In this document: in pieces, positions 1 to 5,978 of the stretch
How positions within the stretch are numbered: position 1 is the stretch's first letter
Layout: each line of letters opens with the position of its first letter
Source: an uncultured Clostridia bacterium
GTDB lineage: Bacteria; Bacillota_A; Clostridia; TANB77; CAG-508
Reading direction: 5' to 3'
Assembly: GCA_947624715.1 (NCBI GenBank)
Contig: CANQLO010000038.1
Span: 1 to 15,507, forward strand
DNA length: 15,507 nt
The notes under the pieces: generated by a model
Database searches by the model: none
Seen by the model: the letters and a program-made list of their open reading frames with translations, nothing else
What the model was told of the DNA's origin: nothing
Made by a program: the position numbers and the translations under genes

Positions 1-828
1 TTATTTTCTTCTCTTTGTTATTAATCTATTTGATTTTTTATGTTTTGCTCTTGTCTTATATCCAAGTGCTGGTTTGCCCCAAGGTGTCATTGGTCCTGCG
101 TGTCCTACTGGTGCTCTACCTTCACCACCACCATGAGGGTGATCATTAGGGTTCATTACAGAACCTCTAACTTCTGGACGTTTGCCCATATGTCTTTTTC
201 TTCCTGCTTTTCCTAATTTAATATTTTCATGTTCTTCATTTCCGATAACACCTATTGTTGCTTTACAATTAGCTAAAACTAATCTCATTTCTCCTGATGG
301 TAATCTTAAATGAGCATATTTTCCTTCTTTAGCCATAAGTTGTGCAGATTGTCCTGCAACTCTTACAAGCTTTGCTCCTTGATTTGGATTGATTTCTATA
401 TTGTGGATTAAAGTACCTACTGGTATGTTTTCTAATTTCATACAGTTTCCTGGTTTAATATCAGCTTTATCTGCAGAAATTACTGTATCTCCATCTTTTA
501 ATCCTTTTGGTGCTAATATATATGAAAGAGTTCCATCTTCATATTTTAGTAAAGCTATATTTGCACTTCTGTTTGGATCATATTCTATTCCAACAACAGT
601 TGCTTTCATATCTTCTTTATTTCTTTTGAAATCAATAATTCTGTATTTTTGTCTATTTCCTCCACCTTGATGTCTTACTGTTATCTTTCCTTGTGCATTT
701 CTTCCTGATTTTTGTTTCTTTACTGTAAGTAAAGATTTTTCAGGAGTTTTCTTTGTTATTTCTGCATAGTCAGATACTGACATTTGTCTTAATGATGGAG
801 TAATTGGTCTAAATCTTTTTGTTCCCAT
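1..828 (-). CDS. rplB: 50S ribosomal protein L2 (uL2)
   Basis: The product is uL2, which binds 23S rRNA near the peptidyl-transferase centre and helps join the subunits. The 275 residues match the usual family length of about 275. The C-terminal signature [18 protein letters not shown], including the conserved His near residue 230, is intact, followed by [13 protein letters not shown] and a basic tail ending in TKRRK. The ATG start is preceded by AAGGAG at normal spacing, and the TAA stop lies exactly at the window edge, so the gene is complete. It is the fifth gene of the S10 operon here, and rpsS and the rest presumably continue to the left of the window. The 94-nt gap from rplW is larger than the other gaps in the operon and contains a small GTAGA/TCTAC hairpin. 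Confidence 0.98.
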   Translation of the reverse strand: MGTKRFRPITPSLRQMSVSDYAEITKKTPEKSLLTVKKQKSGRNAQGKITVRHQGGGNRQKYRIIDFKRNKEDMKATVVGIEYDPNRSANIALLKYEDGTLSYILAPKGLKDGDTVISADKADIKPGNCMKLENIPVGTLIHNIEINPNQGAKLVRVAGQSAQLMAKEGKYAHLRLPSGEMRLVLANCKATIGVIGNEEHENIKLGKAGRKRHMGKRPEVRGSVMNPNDHPHGGGEGRAPVGHAGPMTPWGKPALGYKTRAKHKKSNRLITKRRK

Positions 829-922
829 TTTTAATTCTCCTTAATTTTTATTTGTAGATTTTTTCCTGTTCTACATACAGATAGTATTTATTATCCGAGT
901 TTTTTCTCGATATTTTTTTTGA

Positions 923-1270
923 TTAAGCTCCCATAAACTCATCAATTGAGTCCTTATACTTCTTAGAAACTTTTGTTTCTTTTCCACCTTTTGATAAATA
1001 TTTTTGTTCTGCTGGGTTAGTGTCTATTGTAACAATAGCTTTTTTCCAATCTGATGTTTTTCCAACACTTCTTCCAACTCTCTTTTCTTTTCCTTTAACA
1101 GTCATTGTGTTTACTTTTAAAACTTTTACTTCAAAAAGTTTTTCAACTGCTCTTTTTACATCTACCTTTGTAGCCTTTTTATTAACTTTAAAGGTATACT
1201 TTCCCATTTGAACTTCATCATTACTTTTTTCAGTAACTACTGGAGCTAATATTATTTCTTCTGGTAACAT
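923..1270 (-). CDS. rplW: 50S ribosomal protein L23 (uL23)
   Basis: The product is uL23, which sits at the rim of the ribosomal exit tunnel and is a docking site for trigger factor and SRP. The N-terminal motif IILAPVVTEKS and the core KYTFKVNKKATKVDVKRAVEKLFEVKV are typical. At 115 residues it is somewhat longer than the usual 95-100, because about 20 charged residues follow VTIDTNP at the C-terminus. Its ATG overlaps the rplD stop codon by one base (TAATG). The Shine-Dalgarno GGAGGTG lies inside the end of rplD, so the two genes are probably translationally coupled. Confidence 0.97.
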   Translation of the reverse strand: MLPEEIILAPVVTEKSNDEVQMGKYTFKVNKKATKVDVKRAVEKLFEVKVLKVNTMTVKGKEKRVGRSVGKTSDWKKAIVTIDTNPAEQKYLSKGGKETKVSKKYKDSIDEFMGA

Positions 1271-1893
1271 TATGCGTACACCTCCTCTAATTTTTTAACA
1301 GTGTCTTCTGTTACAACTAATTTTGTATATTTTACTAAATCATACACATTAATTGTATCTACTGTTAGAGTTTTTACTCCTTTAATATTTCTTGATGATT
1401 TTTCTACATTTACATCTTTAACTGGTAATAAAACTAATGCTTTTCCTTCTACTTTAAGGTTAGCTAATGTTTTTACCATTTCAGCTGTTTTTATTTCTTT
1501 TAATTGTAATTTGTCTAAAACTACTAATTCTTTTTCAAGAACTTTTGAACTTAGAACTGATTTTATAGCTAATTCTTTTTCTTTCTTATTTATTTTATAT
1601 ACATATGAACGTGGTCTTGGTCCTAATGCTATACCACCTTTTATCCATTGTGGTGCTCTTATTGAACCTTGTCTTGCACGACCTGTTTCTTTTTGTCTCC
1701 ATGGTTTTCTTCCACCACCAGAAACTTCTGATCTAGTTTTTGTGTTTTGTGTTCCTTGTCTTTGATTTGCTAAATAATTTACAACACTACTATGAACAAC
1801 ATTTTCATTTGGTTCGATTCCAAATACTTTTTCATTTAAGCTAAGATCTTTAACCTTTTTTCCGTTTACATCATATACATCTATTTTAAGCAT
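1270..1893 (-). CDS. rplD: 50S ribosomal protein L4 (uL4)
   Basis: The product is uL4, which binds 23S rRNA domain I and extends a loop into the exit tunnel. In Escherichia coli the same protein represses its own S10 operon by acting on the mRNA leader. The central loop with GTQNTKTRSEVSGGGRKPWRQKETGRARQGS-type residues, followed by RAPQWIKGGIALGPRPR, is the family hallmark. The length of 207 residues is normal. The start is fixed by AAGGAGG placed just before the ATG, 17 nt after the rplC stop. The stop overlaps the rplW start. Whether L4 autoregulates in this organism cannot be read from the gene itself. Confidence 0.97.
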   Translation of the reverse strand: MLKIDVYDVNGKKVKDLSLNEKVFGIEPNENVVHSSVVNYLANQRQGTQNTKTRSEVSGGGRKPWRQKETGRARQGSIRAPQWIKGGIALGPRPRSYVYKINKKEKELAIKSVLSSKVLEKELVVLDKLQLKEIKTAEMVKTLANLKVEGKALVLLPVKDVNVEKSSRNIKGVKTLTVDTINVYDLVKYTKLVVTEDTVKKLEEVYA

Positions 1894-1910
1894 TGTCTAT
1901 TCCTCCTTTC

Positions 1911-2540
1911 CTAAGCTTTTACACTTGATTTAATTTTTAGAATAGCACCCTTAGCTCCTGGAACACTTCCTTTTACTAATATTGCATTCTTATCTAAATC
2001 AACTTTTATTACTTCTAGATTTTGTATTGTAACTGTTTCAACACCCATATGTCCTGGTAAGTTCTTTCCTGGAAATACTCTACCTGGTGTTGATGTTGGT
2101 CCCATTGAACCTGGTCTTCTATGATACATAGAACCATGTCCCATAGGTCCTCTTGATTGTCCGTGACGTTTAATAACGCCTTGGAATCCTTTTCCTTTTG
2201 AAGTTCCTTGAATGTCAACTTTGTCTCCAACTGCAAATACATCAGCTTTTAACTCGTCTCCAACATTAAGTCCTTCAACTGAATCTAATCTAAATTCTCT
2301 TAAATATTTTTTAGGTGTTAGTTTTGTTTTTGTAAACTTTCCTAATTCTGGTTTTGTTAATTTTCTTTCTTTAACATCACCAAATCCTAATTGAACTGCT
2401 TGGTATCCATCTTGTTCTACAGTTTTGATTTGAGTAACTGTACATGGTCCAACTTCAATTACTGTTACTGGAATAACTTTTCCTTCATTATCAAATACTT
2501 GTGTCATTCCAATTTTCTTTCCTATTAATGCTTTATTCAT
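1911..2540 (-). CDS. rplC: 50S ribosomal protein L3 (uL3)
   Basis: The product is uL3, an early-assembly large-subunit protein whose long central extension reaches towards the peptidyl-transferase centre. The N-terminus [29 protein letters not shown] and the central block [22 protein letters not shown], then HRRPGSMG and [14 protein letters not shown], are diagnostic. Length 209 residues is normal. AGGAGGAG precedes the ATG. The 70-nt gap to rpsJ holds a hairpin with a GCTAAC/GTTAGC stem. An overlapping reading frame of 75 codons inside this gene is not a gene. Confidence 0.98.
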   Translation of the reverse strand: MNKALIGKKIGMTQVFDNEGKVIPVTVIEVGPCTVTQIKTVEQDGYQAVQLGFGDVKERKLTKPELGKFTKTKLTPKKYLREFRLDSVEGLNVGDELKADVFAVGDKVDIQGTSKGKGFQGVIKRHGQSRGPMGHGSMYHRRPGSMGPTSTPGRVFPGKNLPGHMGVETVTIQNLEVIKVDLDKNAILVKGSVPGAKGAILKIKSSVKA

Positions 2541-2559
2541 TATTTCACTCCTCCTATTG

Positions 2560-2591
2560 GCTAACCCATCTTGAAAAGAATTTTAGTTAGC
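2560..2591 (-). other. Intercistronic hairpin between rpsJ and rplC
   Basis: A six-base perfect stem, GCTAAC with GTTAGC, encloses a loop of about 20 nt in the rpsJ-rplC spacer, just upstream of the rplC Shine-Dalgarno site. There is no T-run after it, so it is not a terminator. It could be a processing or mRNA-stability element. Function is inference. Confidence 0.4.
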
Positions 2592-2610
2592 ATTGGTTTT
2601 AATTTTTTTA

Positions 2611-2970
2611 TTATAATTTAATTTCAATATCAACACCTGCTGGTAACTCAATTTTCATTAAGCTGTCAACTGTTTTTTGTGTTGGATATAAAATGTCAAT
2701 AACTCTTTTGTGAGTTCTTAATTCAAATTGTTCTCTTGAATCTTTGTCTTTGTGTGGAGAACGAATAACTGTTACTATTTCCTTCTCTGTTGGAAGTGGA
2801 ATAGGTCCTGAAACTTTTGCTCCTGTTTTTTTAGCAGTATCTACTATCTTTTCAGCAGACTGTTCTAAAACAACATGATCATAAGCTTTTAGTCTTATTC
2901 TAATCTTCTCACTTTTCTTTGCAGCTTTTGTTGCTACAACTTTCTTTTCGCTTTCATTCTTTGTTGCCAT
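2611..2970 (-). CDS. rpsJ: 30S ribosomal protein S10 (uS10/NusE) with N-terminal extension
   Basis: The product is uS10 of the small-subunit head, which is also NusE, the partner of NusB and NusG in antitermination. The core [43 protein letters not shown] and the C-terminal block [35 protein letters not shown] are canonical. The family is normally about 102 residues; this one has 119 because about 18 Lys/Ala/Glu-rich residues precede KIRIRL. The longer start is supported by AAGGAGGG correctly placed before the first ATG and by the lack of an equally good site at an internal start. It is the first gene of the operon, with a leader of about 240 nt and no tuf gene directly upstream. Confidence 0.97.
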   Translation of the reverse strand: MATKNESEKKVVATKAAKKSEKIRIRLKAYDHVVLEQSAEKIVDTAKKTGAKVSGPIPLPTEKEIVTVIRSPHKDKDSREQFELRTHKRVIDILYPTQKTVDSLMKIELPAGVDIEIKL

Positions 2971-3211
2971 TTTTGTTTTCCCTCCTTAAAAATTTTTAAT
3001 TTTTGGTCGGAAGTTATAAACGCACCCTGGTGTTTCTATTATTACCATTAAAATATCCCAAGTTTGCATGATTATCTTGGGGCTAAAGTGCTATAATATT
3101 TATAAAACTTGCCGCCTGGTCTAAGCCATGACATACTCCATAGAAGTTCCCTCCATCGCCTTGTTTTCAAGGTGTGTAGCCACATTCTACTTCAACGTTA
3201 ATCTTACATGC
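2971..3211 (-). ncRNA. Structured 5' leader of the S10 operon (putative ribosomal-protein autoregulatory leader)
   Basis: The promoter at 3218-3246 predicts an untranslated leader of about 240 nt before rpsJ. It can form several local helices: TGTG/CACA (3173-3184) and CCTTG/CAAGG (3159-3172) side by side, enclosed by GAAGT/ACTTC (3189-3193 with 3143-3147). Further hairpins are CCCAAG/CTTGGG (3057-3081) and one around 3018-3035 just upstream of the rpsJ ribosome-binding site. None is followed by a strong T-run, so control would more likely be at translation than by intrinsic termination. Autoregulated S10 leaders are known in proteobacteria; I do not recognise this structure as a named family. 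A short reading frame lies inside it (3121-3141). Confidence 0.6.
3121..3141 (-). CDS. Possible 6-codon leader peptide in the S10 leader
   Basis: ATG GAG TAT GTC ATG GCT TAG would encode MEYVMA. A strong Shine-Dalgarno sequence, GGAGGG at 3149-3154, stands seven bases before the ATG. The site lies in the middle of the structured S10 leader and overlaps one side of the GAAGT/ACTTC helix, so ribosome binding and that helix would exclude each other. It may equally be chance within a conserved RNA fold. No family is recognised. Confidence 0.3.
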   Translation of the reverse strand: MEYVMA

Positions 3212-3217
3212 CTTTCT

Positions 3218-3246
3218 ATTATATAACAGAAAGGCTTTAAAGTCAA
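3218..3246 (-). promoter_or_regulatory. Sigma-A promoter of the S10 operon leader
   Basis: The -35 TTGACT (3241-3246) and -10 TATAAT (3218-3223) are separated by exactly 17 bases, which is near-perfect sigma-A. The -10 box lies inside a short inverted repeat, GCCTTTCT/AGAAAGGC (3209-3234). Transcription should start near 3211. The promoter lies directly after the ssrA terminator, so the S10 operon is an independent unit. Confidence 0.85.
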
Positions 3247-3270
3247 GATTTTTTATTAAGTTTTTTTCTT

Positions 3271-3304
3271 TAAAAAATCTCTAACTATTATAAGTTCGAG
3301 ATTT
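3271..3304 (-). terminator. Rho-independent terminator of ssrA
   Basis: On the minus strand, AAATCTC pairs with GAGATTT, with an inner AACT/AGTT helix, and a run of six T follows. It begins about 10 bases after the tmRNA CCA end and separates ssrA from the S10 promoter. Confidence 0.8.
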
Positions 3305-3313
3305 ATATTATTT

Positions 3314-3668
3314 TGGTGGAGATGGTGAGAGTCGAACTCACGTCCACTAACCTTTCCACATTAATTTCTCCGAGTGCAGTTTACTTAAAAGTTTCTTCTT
3401 ATTATAATAAGTAAACAATTATAATAAGATATATCCATTTTAGATACCCACTATTCTAATGGAAAGAATAGCTTTGTTTCCTACTTTAAGTCGACGCTCT
3501 TTCAAAAGCAGTAGGCTCTTTTGGCAGAACGTACACTGCAACTAGGCAGCGTAAGCTAATTCTCTATTATCAGCTTTTATATTTAAATTGCTTATTTTTT
3601 AAGTGGCCATAAGCTCCACTACTCGCTTTTAATGCTTCTGGGAAAATGTCGAAACCATTTACATCCCC
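3314..3668 (-). ncRNA. ssrA: Transfer-messenger RNA (tmRNA), tag ADNRELAYAA
   Basis: The 355-nt gene gives tmRNA, which with SmpB rescues stalled ribosomes and adds a degradation tag. The 5' end GGGGATG pairs with CATCTCC before the 3' ACCA, forming the seven-base acceptor stem (one G-T pair), and CCA is encoded. The T arm GTGAGTTCGACTCTC is intact. After the 5' domain the resume codon is GCT at 3572-3574, and reading continues Ala-Asp-Asn-Arg-Glu-Leu-Ala-Tyr-Ala-Ala with TAG at 3542-3544. The tag ends in YAA rather than the usual LAA recognised by ClpX. The region 3370-3540 should hold the pseudoknots. The gene has its own promoter and terminator. Confidence 0.95.
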
Positions 3669-3679
3669 GTATAATTATT

Positions 3680-3708
3680 ATTATACTATATTTTTTCGAA
3701 AATTACCA
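3680..3708 (-). promoter_or_regulatory. Promoter of ssrA
   Basis: A -10 TATAAT lies at 3680-3685, with a weak -35-like TGGTAA 17 bases upstream at 3703-3708. The -10 sits 11 bases before the mature tmRNA 5' end, which fits a primary transcript with a few extra bases removed by RNase P. Confidence 0.55.
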
Positions 3709-3759
3709 TATAAAATGTAAAAAATCTTGAAATTATGTAAAATTTAATTTTTGGTTATA

Positions 3760-4176
3760 CTATTTATTTTTAAATACAAATAACTTGCTTAATATATAAT
3801 TTCCTACTATTACTAATACTTGTGATAGTAATTTTATTATTTTATCATTTGCCTTTAGTAATGTAACTCCTACAAACATAACTAGCATATCTAAAAGAAG
3901 TGTTCCTATTCTTGATGTTACAAATTTACTTATTTCTTTTACCTTATTATTTTCTTTGCTTTCAAATACATATTTTCTGTTTGTTACATATGCAAAAATA
4001 ACTCCTGCTACCCATGATAAAATATTTGCTATTTGAAGCTGAATAGCACTGTCTGGATTTAATATTGTAAAAATTAATCCATAATATACAGCAAGTGATA
4101 TAACAGTTGTTAGTACTCCAAAAATTAAGTACATAATTACTTCTTTATTTAATAACTTTTTTAATAATTCTTTCAT
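3760..4176 (-). CDS. GtrA-family membrane protein
   Basis: This 138-residue protein has four hydrophobic segments (about residues 13-38, 45-65, 85-107 and 112-135) in the order typical of the GtrA/DPMS2 family. The signatures NILSWVAGVIFAYVTNRKYVF and GNYILSKLFVFK are the two halves of that fold. Family members help flip polyprenyl-linked sugars for O-antigen, teichoic acid or other wall glycans, usually beside a glycosyltransferase. No such partner is adjacent here, so the sugar is unknown. AGGAG precedes the ATG. It has its own promoter (4211-4239), divergent from tRNA-Trp, and no clear terminator before ssrA, so some read-through into ssrA is possible. Confidence 0.88.
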   Translation of the reverse strand: MKELLKKLLNKEVIMYLIFGVLTTVISLAVYYGLIFTILNPDSAIQLQIANILSWVAGVIFAYVTNRKYVFESKENNKVKEISKFVTSRIGTLLLDMLVMFVGVTLLKANDKIIKLLSQVLVIVGNYILSKLFVFKNK

Positions 4177-4210
4177 TTTTTTCTCCTAAATTATATAATA
4201 TATAATAATA

Positions 4211-4239
4211 AATTTAACATATAAATTTATATTTATCAA
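4211..4239 (-). promoter_or_regulatory. Probable promoter of the GtrA-family gene
   Basis: The -35 TTGATA (4234-4239) and -10 TAAATT (4211-4216) are 17 bases apart, and TG one base before the -10 makes an extended -10. The surrounding DNA is extremely A+T-rich, so chance matches are possible. Confidence 0.5.
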
Positions 4240-4258
4240 TATAATTTTTCAAATACAC

Positions 4259-4287
4259 TTGCAGAAAATTTGAATATATGTTATTAT
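4259..4287 (+). promoter_or_regulatory. Promoter of tRNA-Trp
   Basis: TTGCAG (4259-4264) and TATTAT (4282-4287) are 17 bases apart. The predicted start near 4294 leaves about 12 bases of 5' leader for RNase P. Confidence 0.7.
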
Positions 4288-4305
4288 AAGAGATGTAAGA
4301 AAAAT

Positions 4306-4380
4306 AGGGGTATGATGTTAATGGTAGCATTCCGGTCTCCAAAACCGTGCGTGAGGGTTCGAATCCTTCTACCCCTGCCA
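4306..4380 (+). tRNA. tRNA-Trp (anticodon CCA)
   Basis: This is a full 75-nt cloverleaf with encoded CCA. The acceptor stem AGGGGTA/TACCCCT is perfect. The D stem is ATGT/GCAT, the anticodon loop CTCCAAA carries CCA at 4339-4341, and the T arm GAGGG-TTCGAAT-CCTTC is intact. The top pair of the anticodon stem (positions 27-43) is a C-T mismatch. It is a single-gene unit with its own promoter and terminator. Decoding only UGG fits TGA being a stop codon here. Confidence 0.96.
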
Positions 4381-4390
4381 ATTAAAATAA

Positions 4391-4434
4391 AAATAACACT
4401 ATTTTAAGTATTTTTAAGATAGTGTTATTTTTTT
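4391..4434 (+). terminator. Terminator after tRNA-Trp, probably bidirectional
   Basis: AATAACACTAT pairs with ATAGTGTTATT, extended inwards by TTAA pairs, and is followed by eight T. On the minus strand the same hairpin is followed by a T-rich stretch, so it can also end the mazEF transcript, whose stop codon is at 4436. Confidence 0.85.
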
Positions 4435-4435
4435 A

Positions 4436-4768
4436 CTATTCTATTTGTTCTATTTCTGAATAAACAATGTCTATAACATTTTCTAATATGTCTTTTGGTA
4501 ATTTTTCTACTACTTGATAAGATCGACTGTTTAAGTCTAGTGCTTTGATATGTTCACAAAGTATTACTCCTGTCGTTTTTGTTCTTTTATCTAAAGGTAT
4601 ATGTAATGGAAAATGATTATTAGCATTTGTAATTGGACAAACGATAGCTAGTTTAGCTTTTTCATTAAAGATATTGTTGCTTATTACTACTGCTGGTCTA
4701 TATCCTGCTTGTTCATGTCCTGACTGTGGATTAAAATTTATTTTTACTATTGTTCCTTGTTTTACCAT
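4436..4768 (-). CDS. mazF: MazF/PemK-family mRNA endoribonuclease toxin
   Basis: The product is a ribosome-independent, sequence-specific RNase toxin of the MazF/PemK/NdoA family. Starting at the ATG at 4766-4768 gives 110 residues, the family length. The motifs GYRPAVVIS (catalytic Arg near 24), IVCPIT (Thr near 47) and EHIKALD are present. A start nine codons upstream is open but lies inside the antitoxin gene and lacks a better ribosome site. The chosen ATG overlaps the antitoxin stop (ATGGTAA) and is preceded by AGGGAG. The second position in the operon, with overlap, is typical for toxins neutralised by a co-translated antitoxin. The cleavage site cannot be predicted from the sequence. 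Confidence 0.92.
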   Translation of the reverse strand: MVKQGTIVKINFNPQSGHEQAGYRPAVVISNNIFNEKAKLAIVCPITNANNHFPLHIPLDKRTKTTGVILCEHIKALDLNSRSYQVVEKLPKDILENVIDIVYSEIEQIE

Positions 4769-5004
4769 ATTTCTTCTCCCTCTGGCTCTCCCCAATCTAC
4801 TTCTTGTGGTTTATATTCTTCTTTATAGTTTTCAAATAATTCTTTTATATTTTTTCTTCTTTGTTTTGTTTTTTCCATTATTAACTTACCATTCTCAACT
4901 ATAACTATAATTTCTTCATTTTCATTCCAGCCCGCATCTTCTAATATTGTTTTTGGTATCCTAACACCTTGGCTGTTTCCCCATTTTTGGATAGTTGTTG
5001 TCAT
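4762..5004 (-). CDS. mazE: MazE-like AbrB/SpoVT-family antitoxin
   Basis: This 80-residue protein begins MTTTIQKWGNSQGVRIPKTILEDAGW, the classic AbrB/MazE swapped-hairpin DNA-binding domain (about residues 1-47). An acidic, Trp-containing tail (EEYKPQEVDWGEPEGEEIW) follows, the kind that wraps the MazF dimer. The start was set at 5002-5004 because AAGGAGG stands just upstream; 16 more codons are open further upstream but would cover the promoter. It should repress its own promoter by binding the palindrome at 5024-5044. Confidence 0.92.
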   Translation of the reverse strand: MTTTIQKWGNSQGVRIPKTILEDAGWNENEEIIVIVENGKLIMEKTKQRRKNIKELFENYKEEYKPQEVDWGEPEGEEIW

Positions 5005-5023
5005 TTTAATTTTCCTCCTTTTT

Positions 5024-5044
5024 AGTATATACATAGTATATACT
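5024..5044. promoter_or_regulatory. Palindromic operator of the mazEF promoter
   Basis: AGTATATAC and GTATATACT form a perfect nine-base inverted repeat around a three-base centre. It covers the -10 box and start region of the mazEF promoter, exactly where an autorepressing MazE or MazEF complex would act. Binding by MazE is inference. Confidence 0.7.
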
Positions 5045-5063
5045 ATTTTCATTATAATGTCAA
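5035..5063 (-). promoter_or_regulatory. mazEF promoter
   Basis: A consensus -35 TTGACA (5058-5063) and -10 TATACT (5035-5040) have a 17-base spacer. The -10 lies within the palindromic operator. Confidence 0.85.
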
Positions 5064-5153
5064 TAATATTATAAATAATTAATTAAAAATTATTAAATTT
5101 TGGTCAAGTGAAAAAGTAAATGCAATTTGTAATATTATAAATAACTATAATTA

Positions 5154-5182
5154 TTGACTTTGTTGGTAAATTATGCTAATAT
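5154..5182 (+). promoter_or_regulatory. Promoter of the M23 peptidase gene
   Basis: TTGACT (5154-5159), 17 bases, then TAATAT (5177-5182) gives a start near 5189, about 33 bases before the ATG. It is divergent from the mazEF promoter. Confidence 0.7.
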
Positions 5183-5221
5183 ATAAATACTTATGTGGTG
5201 GCACTTAATTGAAAGGATTTC

Positions 5222-5816
5222 ATGTTTTCTTATTTTAGCAAATTATTATACTCATATTTTATTATTGTTTTAATCATATGTTTATTATTTATTCCAATAC
5301 TTTATGCTTATGATTTAAATTCTAATTATCCTAATAATGATAATACATTTTATTCTGATTTATTTGTCTGGCCTATTCCCGGATATACTACAATCTCATC
5401 ATATTTTGGAAAAAGAAATAGCCCTACTGCTGGTGCTTCTACTAATCATTTGGGAGTTGATATTCCCGCTCCTGAAGGAACTTATCTTTATGCTATTGAT
5501 GATGGGATTGTTACATTTGCTTCTTGGGGAGCTGGTCGGTGGTTATACTATCGTAATTGAGCTTTCTAACCACAATGGTATATCTGTTTCATACTGTCAT
5601 GTGTCTCCAATTATGTTTGTAGAGAGAGGTGAATATGTATCTAAAAAAGAGATTATTGGTACAGTTGGTCCTAAAAATGTTTATGGAATTCAAAATAATC
5701 CATATAAGGATTCAAATGGTAATCCTACAAATGGTTCAACTACTGGTTCACATTTACATTTTGCTATTAAGATAAATGGAGAAAATGTGAATCCATTAGA
5801 CTTTTATGAAACGTAA
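5222..5816 (+). pseudogene. Secreted M23-family peptidase (LytM-like), frameshifted
   Basis: The N-terminal part has a signal peptide or membrane anchor (hydrophobic to about residue 29), then WPIPGYTTISSYFGKR and HLGVDIPAPEGTYLYAIDDGIVTFASWGAG. It carries the zinc ligands H76 and D80 of the HxxxD motif. That frame stops at 5560. From about 5535 the next frame (+1) continues the domain: GYTIVIELSNHNGISVSYCHVS, then the final HLHF zinc motif and NPLDFYET, ending at 5816. The complete protein would be about 198 residues, a normal small M23 endopeptidase that cuts peptidoglycan cross-links. A single extra base in the G/T-rich stretch near 5534-5545 explains the break. It may be a recent mutation, an assembly error or, less likely, programmed frameshifting. 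AAAGGA precedes the ATG. Confidence 0.85.
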
Positions 5817-5838
5817 AAAGGCATTGATACTTTTCACA

Positions 5839-5953
5839 ACTATTATAAAAAAAATATAGTTATTTTTTCAAGCGATGCCCGCGCGAGCAACCTGACGGTT
5901 GTCGCTTCAGCTACGTGGCTTTTTCAAAAATAACTATATTTTTTTATTATAGT
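5839..5953. repeat. 115-bp inverted-repeat element with A+T arms and a G+C-rich hairpin core
   Basis: The left arm (5839-5867) and right arm (5926-5953) are inverted copies of about 28 bases with one mismatch and one extra A. Between them lies a G+C-rich core of 58 bases, very unlike the surrounding DNA. The core holds a stable hairpin (5883-5905: GCGA/TCGC and CAACC/GGTTG around TGAC) and an alternative helix AAGCGA/TCGCTT (5870-5875 with 5902-5907). It lies between two convergent genes and ends in T-runs on both strands, so it could be a bidirectional terminator. The architecture also fits a small non-autonomous mobile element. No flanking target duplication is obvious. Confidence 0.6.
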
Positions 5954-5978
5954 GAATAATCTATCAATATTTTTTCTT

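Noticed and set aside
2015..2242. 75-codon frame inside rplC
   Set aside because: It overlaps the conserved L3 core in another frame and has no family resemblance.
3057..3081. CCCAAG/CTTGGG hairpin as an intrinsic terminator in the S10 leader
   Set aside because: The following bases are ATATTTTAATGG, too weak a T-run; it is kept only as a leader helix.
5222..5560. Reading TGA as tryptophan to extend the first M23 frame
   Set aside because: The tRNA-Trp has anticodon CCA and the domain continues in a different frame, not past this TGA.
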